Positions 25,161 through 33,926 of a stretch of 64,000 nucleotides of DNA are shown piece after piece. Origin of the DNA: Perspicuibacillus lycopersici (GTDB lineage: Bacteria > Bacillota > Bacilli > Bacillales > Caldibacillaceae); NCBI RefSeq assembly GCF_025660475.1, contig NZ_JAOUSF010000002.1, positions 496,001 to 560,000 of the forward strand. Reading direction: 5' to 3'. Position numbers and translations under genes: made by a program. The notes beneath the pieces are model-generated. The model did not search any database. It was not told where the DNA came from and was given only the letters and a program-made list of their open reading frames with translations. Numbering within the stretch: position 1 is the stretch's first letter; each line of letters opens with the position of its first letter.

Positions 25161-27320
25161 TTAATTCAATCTTTTAATGTATGCAAATCGATCCGTTTTT
25201 ACTAATTGGCTATCTGGTACGAGCGGATTTTTTTTCATATTTAACGCCAGGCGATTTAAAAGTGGCACTAAATGATTTCGTTCACTTTCAATAGAAGTGA
25301 ATTCGATACCGTATCGGAAGAGATTTTCTTCGATTTCCTGCTTCCACGCGATATACCCGCATTCGATTACTTTTTTTCCGAGAATTATTGTCTCAAATTC
25401 GAGAATGACTTCATGGGTCACAGCAAAGGATAGATGGGTTAGAAAACGTAGTCCACCAATACCGATATCTTCTACTAGCACCTCCGTATTACCCAAGTTC
25501 ATGTCTTTATTTTTGATTTTCACAATTGTCATTTGTGCACTTAAAGGGAAAAAGAAATCCACTCGAAAATACTTCCGGCGATTTTCTACTGGTACTTCCT
25601 TTTTGCCCCCATTTGGAAGCAATATTTTTTTATTAAGTAAGGAAAGAAACTCTGTAGCTGGTACCGGCTTACTATAAATATAGCCTTGAATTTCATCACA
25701 TTCCTGCTGTTTTAAGAAGTTTAGCTGCTCCGTTGTTTCTACTCCTTCTGCTACAGTTTTTAAACCTAATTCATGGGCTAAATGAATGATGGCTTTTGTT
25801 ACCGTTACATTGGATGGGCTGTTAATGATATTGCGGATAAAGTACCGATCAATTTTGATAATATCAACTTGAAATTTGGTTAAATAGGCAAGTGAAGAAT
25901 ATTCGATTCCAAAATCATCGATGGCAATTTTGATTCCAAGACTTTTTAACTTTTTAATAGCAGATTCTACGATTGCTTGATTTTCCAATAAGGAGCTTTC
26001 CGTGATTTCAAATTCTAACCACTCTGCTTTTGCTTTCGTTTCCTTTAGTAGCTCGATGACATCATTTGTAAATTCCTCTGAAAAAAATTGCCGGGCAGGA
26101 ATATTTACGGATACCGGCACGAAAGGAACTCCTTCTGCTTCAAAAAATTGAATTTGCTTACACACCGTTCGTAACACATATTTTGTTAATGGCTCAATTA
26201 ATCCAGTTTCCTCTGCAATCGATATAAATTCACCAGGTAACAGCATCCCCCACTCGGGATGCTTCCAACGCACCAATGCCTCCGCACTCACAATTCGACC
26301 CGAATGGGGTTCTACTCGCGGTTGGTAATGCACTTCTAGCATCTTTTCATTAATAGCGACTCGTAGTTCTCGCTCAAGGGAAAATCGTTTATATGAGTAA
26401 ATGTCCATGATCGGATTAAATACCGTATAATTATTTATCCCTCTTGCTTTTGAACTATAGAGGGCAATATCGGCATTTTTTATAATGGTTTCCACATCTT
26501 GCCCATGTTGTGGATAAAAGCTGATACCTATACTCGTAGTTACAAAAAATTCATGTTGATTAATGCAAAAAGGGTCATTCTCCATACTTTGGATAATGCT
26601 TCTCGCCAGCGTTTGGACAGCATTTTTATCTAAACGATCATCCATTAGAACCGCAAATTGGTCGCCACCCATCCGCGCAACAAATCCTTTATCGTCAACA
26701 ACATTTACTATTCGTTGCGAGATTTCTTTGATTAGTTGGTCCCCGAGGCTGTGTCCGAATGTGTCGTTTATATTTTTGAATCGATCCACATCAAAATAGA
26801 TTAATGAAAACTCTTTTTGATTTGCTATAGAATGCTCCCATAATTGTGAAATCCTCTTTTCAAAATAACTTCGATTAGGAAGATTGGTTAAGGCATCATG
26901 TAAAGTGACATGCTCCAGTAGTTGTTCATTCTTTTTCTGGTTTGTAATATTCGTCACATAACCAATGATTCCATCTTGGTAAGGAGATACCCGAACCTCT
27001 AACCATTCCTGCGTAGGCTCAAAATATTCTTCAAAGAAAAACTCCCTACGCTCCACCATTGCTTTTCTATAAAAAAATTCAAATTTCGTATCTAGAATTG
27101 CCGGAAACACTTTCCAAACACTTTTTCCAATAATTTCGTGGCGAGTTTTCCCAATATTATATTCCAATTGTTTATTGACATAAAGAATGTTCCAATTCCT
27201 GTCCAATTTAAAAAAACCATTCATCATATTTTCCAAAATGGCTTCACTTGGTGGTAAGAAAATTTCATCGGTACGAGTTTCTTTTGGAATTTTACCGAAC
27301 GATTTTTTAAGTATATTCAT
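25161..27320 (-). CDS. c-di-GMP turnover protein: PAS-GGDEF-EAL-PilZ
   Basis: 719 residues. PAS domain at about 25-135 (ILENMMNGFFKLDRNWNILYVN), GGDEF domain at about 140-300 with MGGDQFAVL (GGDQF in place of GGDEF), EAL domain at about 315-560 with AEALVRW, NIPARQFF, EITESSLL and IDDFGIEYSS, and a C-terminal PilZ domain from about 590 with RRKYFRVDF and EDIGIGGLRF. Synthesis, hydrolysis and binding modules of c-di-GMP are thus on one cytoplasmic chain. GGDQF is tolerated in some active cyclases; the EAL motifs look intact, so hydrolysis is likely. A c-di-GMP-I riboswitch precedes it, giving a possible feedback loop. Confidence 0.92.
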   Translation of the reverse strand: MNILKKSFGKIPKETRTDEIFLPPSEAILENMMNGFFKLDRNWNILYVNKQLEYNIGKTRHEIIGKSVWKVFPAILDTKFEFFYRKAMVERREFFFEEYFEPTQEWLEVRVSPYQDGIIGYVTNITNQKKNEQLLEHVTLHDALTNLPNRSYFEKRISQLWEHSIANQKEFSLIYFDVDRFKNINDTFGHSLGDQLIKEISQRIVNVVDDKGFVARMGGDQFAVLMDDRLDKNAVQTLARSIIQSMENDPFCINQHEFFVTTSIGISFYPQHGQDVETIIKNADIALYSSKARGINNYTVFNPIMDIYSYKRFSLERELRVAINEKMLEVHYQPRVEPHSGRIVSAEALVRWKHPEWGMLLPGEFISIAEETGLIEPLTKYVLRTVCKQIQFFEAEGVPFVPVSVNIPARQFFSEEFTNDVIELLKETKAKAEWLEFEITESSLLENQAIVESAIKKLKSLGIKIAIDDFGIEYSSLAYLTKFQVDIIKIDRYFIRNIINSPSNVTVTKAIIHLAHELGLKTVAEGVETTEQLNFLKQQECDEIQGYIYSKPVPATEFLSLLNKKILLPNGGKKEVPVENRRKYFRVDFFFPLSAQMTIVKIKNKDMNLGNTEVLVEDIGIGGLRFLTHLSFAVTHEVILEFETIILGKKVIECGYIAWKQEIEENLFRYGIEFTSIESERNHLVPLLNRLALNMKKNPLVPDSQLVKTDRFAYIKRLN

Positions 27321-27375
27321 AATTGCTTATCACCTTATACCTTTTCAGCTTTTTATTTTTTTGGAAAATTATAAA

Positions 27376-27414
27376 AAACCAATAAAAAATGGCTCCCTCA
27401 CACCCGAGTAGCCA
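27376..27414 (-). terminator. Riboswitch-associated terminator
   Basis: TGGCT / AGCCA stem with inner CTC / GAG pairs, followed on the minus strand by six T. It lies between the c-di-GMP aptamer and the gene starting at 27320, so it is probably the expression platform. Confidence 0.7.
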
Positions 27415-27435
27415 CTGAAAAATATAGGTTGATTG

Positions 27436-27528
27436 TGCTATCGGTAGCTGGCTGACATAGGAAAAAAATTCCGTTAGTCCCTGTAGCTTTGCGTCCCCAC
27501 CTTTTGATGGGTTTGCCTTTATCGAGAG
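27436..27528 (-). promoter_or_regulatory. c-di-GMP-I (GEMM) riboswitch
   Basis: The minus strand reads GGCAAACCCATC, GGTGGGGACGCAAAGCTAC, AGGGACTAACGGAA and ATGTCAGCCAGCTACC, the ordered conserved blocks of the GEMM-I aptamer, including the GNRA-type tetraloop region AAAAGG and the tetraloop-receptor side. It lies about 110 bp upstream of the PAS-GGDEF-EAL-PilZ gene. Confidence 0.95.
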
Positions 27529-27731
27529 AATATCCTTTTCTTTGAATTATAGGAAAAATTGCCTACAAAATCAATAAAAAACCGATTTTACAGAAGATTC
27601 GACTTGTTAAGAGTAGTCAATTTTTCCTATTTATGATGTTCGTAACGCAGGATTGCACTGCTTTCAGTAAGAATTATTTTCTTTTTTCTGCAAAGAATAT
27701 AGTAGGTAATATCATTTTAGGAGGAGCATTC

Positions 27732-27986
27732 ATGGAACAATCACTCGGTTATTTACGCGAAATTTTAGCTGCACATACAGAGGATGATGTTGTTGGAAAA
27801 AAAATTTATCAACGGATCCGAAATCGTGACTACAAGGACGAGCATCAGTTTGTGATGGAGCTATCACAGGAGGAAAGCACGTATTTAAACCAAATATTAA
27901 AGGAAGCAATTGACTATTCCCGCCAGGAGCAGGATTACGAGCGAATGCAGCAGTTGAATGATGTGTACGAGCAGTTATTTGTTTAG
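27732..27986 (+). CDS. csgA: Sigma-G-type sporulation protein, CsgA family
   Basis: 84 residues, nearly the length of B. subtilis CsgA, and similar throughout from memory: LGYLREILAAH at the start, DEHQFVMELSQEESTYLNQILKEAI in the middle and QQLNDVYEQL at the end. It is charged and mostly helical. The ATG at 27732 follows TAGGAGGAG by six bases; an upstream in-frame ATG at 27633 lacks a ribosome site. CsgA is a small forespore-expressed protein of unknown function, so its presence suggests an endospore former. No confident sigma-G promoter could be placed. Confidence 0.85.
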   Translation: MEQSLGYLREILAAHTEDDVVGKKIYQRIRNRDYKDEHQFVMELSQEESTYLNQILKEAIDYSRQEQDYERMQQLNDVYEQLFV

Positions 27987-28002
27987 TTGGGGTTTCAAAG
28001 GA

Positions 28003-28037
28003 AAAGGTGCATTTCTCAACGAAACGCACCCTTTTTT
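28003..28037. terminator. Bidirectional terminator between csgA and the VOC gene
   Basis: AAAGGTGC / GCACCCTTT stem with T run on the plus side; the minus side is followed by TTCCTTT. It separates convergent genes. Confidence 0.85.
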
Positions 28038-28038
28038 A

Positions 28039-28455
28039 TTACTTTGCCCCAAAGTATTCTTTGTAGGTCGGACTTAATTCACTCCAAACGTCAAATATGT
28101 TTCCGTCTGGATCGGCGAAGACAAAATTATGTCCTGGATGGCCACGGTCCTCCATTTCACCGACGTTTACCCCATTTTCCGCTAATGTTTTATGTAGTAG
28201 CTCTAGCTGATCATAGCCATTCACTTCAAATGTCATGGAAAACTGCTCGTTGCCACGAAAATCCTTGAATCCCAGCTTTTCTCCGGGTGCAGCTTTCACA
28301 AGAAAAAAGCTTTGATTCGCAAAATCAAGAATTGCTTTGTCCTCGTCACGATAATTTTCTATCGCTCCTAGCTTTTCTTGGTACCAGATTGAGGAAGCTG
28401 CTGGATTGGATACTGGAAGGTAGGTTGTTCCTACTCGTTTAATGATGGTTTTCAT
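28039..28455 (-). CDS. VOC (glyoxalase/bleomycin resistance) family protein
   Basis: 138 residues with two beta-alpha-beta-beta-beta modules: TYLPVSNPAASSIWYQEKLGA at the start and DRGHPGHNFVFADPDGNIFDVWSE at the end. The DPDGN turn and terminal acidic residue are usual for metal-binding VOC proteins. The ATG follows GGAG. Members include glyoxalases, dioxygenases and resistance proteins; the substrate is unknown. Monocistronic, ending at a shared terminator with csgA. Confidence 0.85.
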   Translation of the reverse strand: MKTIIKRVGTTYLPVSNPAASSIWYQEKLGAIENYRDEDKAILDFANQSFFLVKAAPGEKLGFKDFRGNEQFSMTFEVNGYDQLELLHKTLAENGVNVGEMEDRGHPGHNFVFADPDGNIFDVWSELSPTYKEYFGAK

Positions 28456-28529
28456 TTTCGTTTCTCCTTTGTTATTTTTTTTCTGGGAATTGGATTGCTA
28501 GTTTTTAAGATTTTTTATGTGAGTGACGC

Positions 28530-29040
28530 TTGGGTTTTCAGGAAATTCCACGGTTTTTTCTGAAAAGTGATGTTCAGTTTTCTGGAATTTCCCTATTTTT
28601 TTCTGGAAGTTGCGTTGGGTTTTCGGGAATCTCCCCGTTTTTTTCTGGAAGTTACCCGAGGTTTTCGGGAATCTCCTCGTTTTTTTCGGGAAGTGACACC
28701 GAATTTTCGGGAATCTCCCCGTTTTTTTCTGGAAGTTACCTGAGGTTTTCGGGAATCTCTTCGTTTTTTTCGGGAAGTTACCCGAGTTTTTCGGGAACTG
28801 CCTTGGTTTTTTCTGAAAAGTGATGTTCAGTTTTCTGGAATTTCCCTATTTTTTTCTAGAAGTTGCGTTGGGTTTTCGGGAATCTCCTCGTTTTTTTCGG
28901 GAAGTTACCCAAGTTTTTCGGGAACTGCCTTGGTTTTTTCTGAAAAGTGATGTTCAGTTTTCTGGAATTTCCCTATTTTTTTCTGGAAGTTGCGTTGGGT
29001 TTTCGGGAATCTCCTCGTTTTTTTCTCACAGGGGCATCCC
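28530..29040 (+). repeat. Array A5 of TTTCGGGAA-core tandem repeats
   Basis: About 510 bp with a roughly 42-bp pair: TTTTTTCTGGAAGTTGCG plus TTGGG, then TTTTCGGGAATCTCC plus CCG. A longer block (TTTTTTCTGAAAAGTGATG, TTCAGTTTTCTGGAATTTCCC) occurs three times about 290 and 130 bp apart, so duplication of larger segments has occurred. It lies between divergent genes. Confidence 0.9.
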
Positions 29041-29183
29041 CATTTTTTGGAACCTCCCAACCATTTCCGAGAGCTTACCCGCTTTTTCCTCCTAAAAATC
29101 TACCATTTTATCAACCCAATCTACTAGATTTTTCACCACTCATATTGTAAAATAATTCTAAATAAATAGAAAGGGGTTGTTTT

Positions 29184-30152
29184 ATGAACGTTAAACCGTA
29201 TGAATTGCCTGCTGATGTTTGTAAGTATGGGGCTTTAAATGGGCGACTGATTAGAAGTCATAAGTTGAAGGCTGCTATTAGCGCTGAGTTTAAGAAAATG
29301 ATGGCAGGGCAGCATGGGGAGAAGGAATTGTATTATCATTTGCAATATCTTCCTTACGATAAGTTTTTTATTTTACATGATGTTCGCTTAGTAGAGCATG
29401 GTCGTGTGTTTCAGATGGATGTAATTGTTTTTACTTCTGGAAGAGTGTTTATTTTAGAAGTGAAGAATTTTAAAGGCTTTATTTTTTTTAATGAAATTTC
29501 CCAATTAGTTCACCAAAGAGAGGATGGAAGTGAAGAGGTTTACAATAATCCCGTCACCCAGGTTGAAAAGCAAAAATTGCAGCTACAAAGCTGGCTAGCC
29601 CAAAATGGGTTACCCGCAATTCCGATCGAGACATTTGTTGTTATTGGAAATTCCACGAAATTTCACCCTACGAAAAATCAATTTTCTAAATACCTTCATA
29701 AAATTATTCCAATATCGAATATTCATTCCGTCATTGTAGAAACATGTAATAAATCCAATCGGCCGATTTTAAATGGAAACGGCATTCAGCAGCTATCCAC
29801 CACCTTCCTATCATCCCATATTCCATTAGAGCGTGACCTTTTAAGTAAATATAATATTTCCAAGAATGACCTACTCACAGGTGTACAATGCCCAAATTGT
29901 GCTGCATTGCCCATGAAGCGCGTACATGGTAAATGGGTTTGTCTGCACTGCCAGCATGAGGGGAAAATGGATTTCGTTCATGCGTTAAATGATTATTACT
30001 TACTAATTGACGAATCGATTTCGGTGAGACAAGCAATGGAATTTTTACATGTTCCTTCTGATCATGTCGTTACATATATGATGCAAAAAGCGAAGTATAA
30101 GCGAGTGGGTCGCACGGCGGGGAGTCGGTATGTACTACGATATGTTAAGTGA
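29184..30152 (+). CDS. NERD domain protein with C-terminal zinc ribbon
   Basis: 322 residues. The N-terminal third holds a nuclease-related (NERD) domain: GEKELYYHLQYLPYDKFFILHDVRL, QMDVIVFTSGRVFILEVKNFKG (the conserved D...E-x-K nuclease core at about 75-95). A four-cysteine zinc ribbon follows at about 235-260 (CPNCAALPMKR...CLHCQHEG), then a helical, winged-helix-like tail. This is a common Bacillales architecture thought to act on nucleic acids, but no function is established. The ATG follows AAAGGGG. It is divergent from the VOC gene across array A5. Confidence 0.88.
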   Translation: MNVKPYELPADVCKYGALNGRLIRSHKLKAAISAEFKKMMAGQHGEKELYYHLQYLPYDKFFILHDVRLVEHGRVFQMDVIVFTSGRVFILEVKNFKGFIFFNEISQLVHQREDGSEEVYNNPVTQVEKQKLQLQSWLAQNGLPAIPIETFVVIGNSTKFHPTKNQFSKYLHKIIPISNIHSVIVETCNKSNRPILNGNGIQQLSTTFLSSHIPLERDLLSKYNISKNDLLTGVQCPNCAALPMKRVHGKWVCLHCQHEGKMDFVHALNDYYLLIDESISVRQAMEFLHVPSDHVVTYMMQKAKYKRVGRTAGSRYVLRYVK

Positions 30153-30166
30153 ATGAGTCTAATGAA

Positions 30167-30200
30167 AAAATAGCTCGTTCAATCTATTGTTGTTCGAGCT
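30167..30200. terminator. Possible terminator hairpin between convergent genes
   Basis: TAGCTCG / CGAGCTA stem with a long loop between the NERD gene and the convergent membrane protein gene. U tracts are weak on both sides. Confidence 0.4.
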
Positions 30201-30229
30201 ATCAAGTATATTTTATGAATGAGATTTTA

Positions 30230-30826
30230 CTAATTTCCTTTTTTCCACATCATTACCACTTTAATTAAAATAAATTGTAAAAATGGGATTGATACAAATT
30301 TGATTACAGCTTCCACTGGATAAGCTAACAAAAATAAAAGTAACCACCCAACAGATCGAATAAAACTATCATCGCCCATATTTTTATCAAAAAAATAATC
30401 CGATAAACCAATATTTAAAAAGGTGGAGCAAACAGCAAAACTAACGAGTCCACTAATCATATACAAAATAAATTGTATCCTAATAATATTGCTGGTTTCC
30501 TTTGAACCTCGACGCTTTTCACTTTTTGCAATTGCTACTCGACTTAATGATAGGTCATCATCTGTTTCTACTGGAATGCTTTTATCATTTTTACTATTTC
30601 TACGATTTTCCAAATATAGCAAAATAGCAGTGATAATACATAAGATAATAATATTTGGAACAAATAAATCCATCCATAAACCTTCAAATAGCTCTTCTAT
30701 TAGTTCTAATAAAAAAGAAGGTATAATTGCAATAACAAGAAAACCTAAAGCATAGCCTAAACATCCAGGATTCCTATTAGAGCTCACATAATTCCCAATC
30801 ATTGCTGACCAAAAAACATTCCTCAT
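30230..30826 (-). CDS. Hypothetical four-span membrane protein
   Basis: 198 residues, not recognised. Two hydrophobic segments (about 22-42 and 54-72) are followed by a charged cytoplasmic-like loop with many Arg/Lys/Asp (about 73-110), then two or three more segments (about 117-140, 155-172 and 176-192). The ATG follows AAGGGAG by eight bases. Codon use and base composition look like the neighbours. It is convergent with the NERD gene and has no obvious partner. Confidence 0.65.
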   Translation of the reverse strand: MRNVFWSAMIGNYVSSNRNPGCLGYALGFLVIAIIPSFLLELIEELFEGLWMDLFVPNIIILCIITAILLYLENRRNSKNDKSIPVETDDDLSLSRVAIAKSEKRRGSKETSNIIRIQFILYMISGLVSFAVCSTFLNIGLSDYFFDKNMGDDSFIRSVGWLLLFLLAYPVEAVIKFVSIPFLQFILIKVVMMWKKGN

Positions 30827-31012
30827 GTTCCGTTAACTCCCTTATGGTGACTTTTTATGGCATACTATTTCAATATAATATAAAACGTACACTTGTGGAT
30901 ATAGCAGTATTTTCCATTTAAAAACATGTAATAATTTTTTGAGATTTATTCCTACGTTGTTTGTAGAGTAAATTTTTCCTTTTTACACACTCTATATTTG
31001 GAGGTGATAAAA

Positions 31013-31165
31013 GTGGAAAACCAAAATCAGCAAGGGAACAATCAGCGTGATAGCCAAGAGGATAACGGACTGTTTAACAAAATTGGTGAAGCGATTGAAA
31101 ATGCGATTGATTCCGTTACTGGAAAAAGTGATGGCCAACCTAAAGATCGAAATAATAGCAAATGA
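31013..31165 (+). CDS. Small hydrophilic protein (50 residues)
   Basis: A GTG start at 31013 lies five bases after an excellent site, TTTGGAGGTGAT. The 50-residue product is rich in Asn, Gln and Asp at the start (ENQNQQGNNQRDSQEDNG), with one helix-like segment (LFNKIGEAIENAIDSVTG) and a polar tail. A clear terminator follows. I do not recognise it; its size and composition recall minor spore or stress proteins, but this is a guess. The ribosome site, intact frame and terminator support a real gene. Confidence 0.7.
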   Translation: MENQNQQGNNQRDSQEDNGLFNKIGEAIENAIDSVTGKSDGQPKDRNNSK

Positions 31166-31177
31166 GGGTTGTATAAT

Positions 31178-31203
31178 AACGCCATAATTGTGGCGTTTTT
31201 TTA
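31178..31203 (+). terminator. Terminator of the small ORF at 31013
   Basis: AACGCC / GGCGTT stem with a short AT loop and a T7 run, 12 bp after the stop. Confidence 0.88.
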
Positions 31204-31279
31204 TGGGTGGATATTTCCGTTTTTTTTTTAGGAATTCTAATTTGTGTTTTGCGGAGTTTTCTTTCCCGAAAGCTATTTT

Positions 31280-32030
31280 TGTTTCGGGAATTTGTTGTGG
31301 TTATTTGGGAATCTATAGTATTTTTCGGTGAACTTCCTCTCTTTTTCGGGAACTCCACCCACTTTTTCCGGAACTTCCTCCCTTTTTTCGGGAACTCCAC
31401 CCACTTTTTCCGGAACTTCCTCCCTTTTTTCGGGAACTTCTACGCTTTTTTCGGGAACTTCCCCACTTTTTTCGGGAACTTCCCCGCTTTTTTCGGGAAC
31501 TTCCCCGCTTTTTTCAGGAATCTCCGACATTTTTTCGGAAACTCCACCCACTTTTTCCGGAACTTCACCTCTTTTTTCGGGAACTTCCTCCCTTTTTTCG
31601 GGAACTTCCTCCTTTTTTTCGGAAACTTCCCCGCTTTTTTCGGGAATCTCCGACATTTTTTCGGAAACTCCACCCACTTTTTCCGGAACTTCCTCCCTTT
31701 TTTCAGGAACTTCCCCACTTTTTTCGGGAACTTCCTCCTTTTTTCGGAAACTTCCCCGCTTTTTTCGGGAATCTCCGACATTTTTTCGGAAACTCCACCC
31801 ACTTTTTCCGGAACTTCCTCCCTTTTTTTGGGAACTTCCACGCTTTTTTCGGGAACTTCCGACATTTTTTCGGGAACTCCACCCACTTTTTCCGGAACTT
31901 CACCTCTTTTATCGGATACCTCCGCCCTTTTTTCGGGAAGCACTCCGTTCTCTTTTCTGGAACTCTCCCCATTTTTTTCAAGAATCCCCAACATTTTTTT
32001 ATGGAACCCCACTCCCCAACTTTTTTCCTA
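31280..32030 (+). repeat. Array A6 of TTTCGGGAA-core tandem repeats
   Basis: About 750 bp, some 35 units of 21 bp by length. Main types are TTTTTTCGGGAACTTCCCC plus GC, TTTTTTCGGGAACTCCACC plus CA, CTTTTTCCGGAACTTCC plus TCCC, and TTTTTTCGGAAACTCC. A block of about six units (ending in GGGAATCTCCGACATT) is repeated three times. Units ending in CCCCGC create CGGG...CCCG hairpins followed by T6. It lies between the small ORF and the LXG module. Confidence 0.93.
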
Positions 32031-32146
32031 CACCCTCCTTATCATAATTTTCAAAACTAGTGCAAAATACTCTACATTTCTTGTTTGGTTATCGTTATAA
32101 TAAAAAAAATAAACTAGGGGTAATATGACGTTGGGAGGTTTCGTTT

Positions 32147-32425
32147 GTGGATCAGTTGTTGCCGAATGGTTCGATTGTATTATTAAAAGGTGGGAATAAG
32201 AAGTTGATGATTTATGGGAGGAAGCAGCTTTTGTTGATTGATGAGGCTGGGAATCCTGTGGAGGAAGGAAGAATGTTCGATTATTTAGGTGTGCCTTATC
32301 CAGAAGGCTATATTAGTCCGGAGTATTCCTTTGTTTTTAATCATGATGATATAAGGGAAATTATTTTTAAAGGGTACGAGAATCAGGAAGAGGCGGAGTT
32401 TCAAGAGGTGTTAAGTAGGACGTAA
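32147..32425 (+). CDS. DUF4176 protein, type VII secretion-associated
   Basis: 92 residues, matching the DUF4176 family by LLPNGSIVLLKGGNKKLMIYGR, the central FDYLGVPYPEGYI and FVFNHDDIREIIFKGY. These small proteins are usually encoded next to LXG toxins of Esx/type VII systems and are thought to help toxin export. The start is a GTG at 32147, six bases after GGGAGG. It is the first gene of a five-gene plus-strand module with the LXG toxin 135 bp downstream. Confidence 0.88.
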   Translation: MDQLLPNGSIVLLKGGNKKLMIYGRKQLLLIDEAGNPVEEGRMFDYLGVPYPEGYISPEYSFVFNHDDIREIIFKGYENQEEAEFQEVLSRT

Positions 32426-32560
32426 TGTTTGGACATCCGATTCTTCACTAAATATGTGTTTCTTAAATTAGAAAGTTGAATATTTTATCAAATAGATTGC
32501 TTTATTGGAATTTTTTTAGAAAAGCCAATCGCTTTATTGGTTTTATCGGGGAGGATTCAC

Positions 32561-33898
32561 ATGAAGGTATTAGATGTGAATAATTTATTTTCAAGTGTCG
32601 ATTATACAGTGTCAGAAATTGGAAAGGTTCAGTCGCAATTGACCACCGTTTTGAAGGCTGTGGATGGGATTATTTCGTTAGAGGGGTCGTTGGATGGGAA
32701 GGGTGGTTTGGCGATTCGTTCGTTTTATACAGAGTCCCATTTGCCGTTTTTAAAATTTTTCTTTGATTTGCTTGAGGAATATAAGCAGACTTTGCAAAAC
32801 TTGAAACAGGCGGTCAGTTCCTATGAGCCGGAAACGAGTGGCTATGTAAAGCAGGATTTTTTGGATGGGGCGGCAGAAAATGGCTTGAACCATGCGAAAA
32901 ATATTACGGATGGTTTAACAGATGATGCAAATGCGGTGATTAACAGTGTCTCCGATATTGTTTCATTACCACAGCTTAACCAATCGGAACTGATTAATCA
33001 GGTGCAAAATGGGAAACGTGAATTGACAACTACGATTGATAATTTATATACTCTCGATTCGAAACAAACAAGTGCACTTTCTTCGATTCACCAGGATACC
33101 CTCACAATGAAAAACTACATCTCTGACATTCAATCCAAATTTAGTACTGGTGCTATTAGCATTGCCAATTATAATGGCCAAACATTACAGTCAATCCCTG
33201 CCTACCATACCATTCTCGCTACGCAAGCCGACGCAACGGAGGAAGTAGAGGATCCAACTGGTGTTAGCTTTAATCCGATGGCAGCGTTTGATGGTCCGAG
33301 TGATTGGGTTGGAATGAGTACGGAGGCAGTTGCTTTTTACCAGCTGTTTGGAAATGTTAGTGATGGTTTTAAAATTGTGAAGCATACGACACCTGGCGGA
33401 AAGCTACAATACCGGGTGTACGGGCCGGAAACGGTTGGTATTGGCAGACCTCGTAATCCAGCGAATCCAAGAAGAACGTACAAAATTTATGATGCCGATT
33501 ATATTAAAAATCACGGTAGTAATTTAAAGGTGAATGAATACATTCGTCCAGGTGCTGGTGCAGTTAGTGCCTTAAGAAGTAAAGCCGGTTGGGCTGGTGT
33601 TGCCGTTGAGACGGTAATGAATGCGAAGGAAAACATTGATAATGGTGAGCCATTCCGTAATATTGCAGTAGATGCTGGTGTCGACGTTGGTGTTGGTGCC
33701 GTATCACTTGCCGTTGGTGGAGCTGTGACAGCTGCAGTTGTTGGAACACTAGGTGCCCCAGTTTTAGTAGGTGCAGCCGCTGGTGTATTAGCTGGTATTG
33801 TTATCACGTCTGTTTTAGACGGAATTGAAATTAACGGGAAATCTGTTAGCGATCATATAAAAAGTGGTTTACGAACCGTAGCTGGTTGGTTCAGCTAA
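32561..33898 (+). CDS. LXG-domain type VII secretion toxin with glycine-rich membrane-active C-terminus
   Basis: 445 residues. An LXG domain occupies about 1-195: KVLDVNNLFSSVDYTVSEIG, a long helical region and GSLDGKGGLAIRSFYTESHLPFL, the usual LXG pattern. A middle region (about 230-330) precedes a C-terminal hydrophobic, glycine/alanine/valine-rich segment (about 370-425: VGVGAVSLAVGGAVTAAVVG, then APVLVGAAAGVLAGIVI). This has repeated Gly-zipper spacing and ends with an amphipathic tail. Such C-termini occur in membrane-depolarising LXG toxins, so a pore-type effector is inferred rather than a nuclease. The ATG at 32561 follows GGGAGG by six bases; an ATG eight codons up lacks a site. No type VII core gene lies in the window. 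Confidence 0.85.
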   Translation: MKVLDVNNLFSSVDYTVSEIGKVQSQLTTVLKAVDGIISLEGSLDGKGGLAIRSFYTESHLPFLKFFFDLLEEYKQTLQNLKQAVSSYEPETSGYVKQDFLDGAAENGLNHAKNITDGLTDDANAVINSVSDIVSLPQLNQSELINQVQNGKRELTTTIDNLYTLDSKQTSALSSIHQDTLTMKNYISDIQSKFSTGAISIANYNGQTLQSIPAYHTILATQADATEEVEDPTGVSFNPMAAFDGPSDWVGMSTEAVAFYQLFGNVSDGFKIVKHTTPGGKLQYRVYGPETVGIGRPRNPANPRRTYKIYDADYIKNHGSNLKVNEYIRPGAGAVSALRSKAGWAGVAVETVMNAKENIDNGEPFRNIAVDAGVDVGVGAVSLAVGGAVTAAVVGTLGAPVLVGAAAGVLAGIVITSVLDGIEINGKSVSDHIKSGLRTVAGWFS

Positions 33899-33926
33899 AC
33901 TAGTCTTTGGAAAATAGGGTGAAAAC

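Noticed and set aside
31207..32100. Plus-strand open frame of almost 300 codons in array A6 (FFGNFPA repeats)
   Set aside because: Starts inside a terminator-adjacent T run without a ribosome site; the composition is only the translated 21-bp unit.
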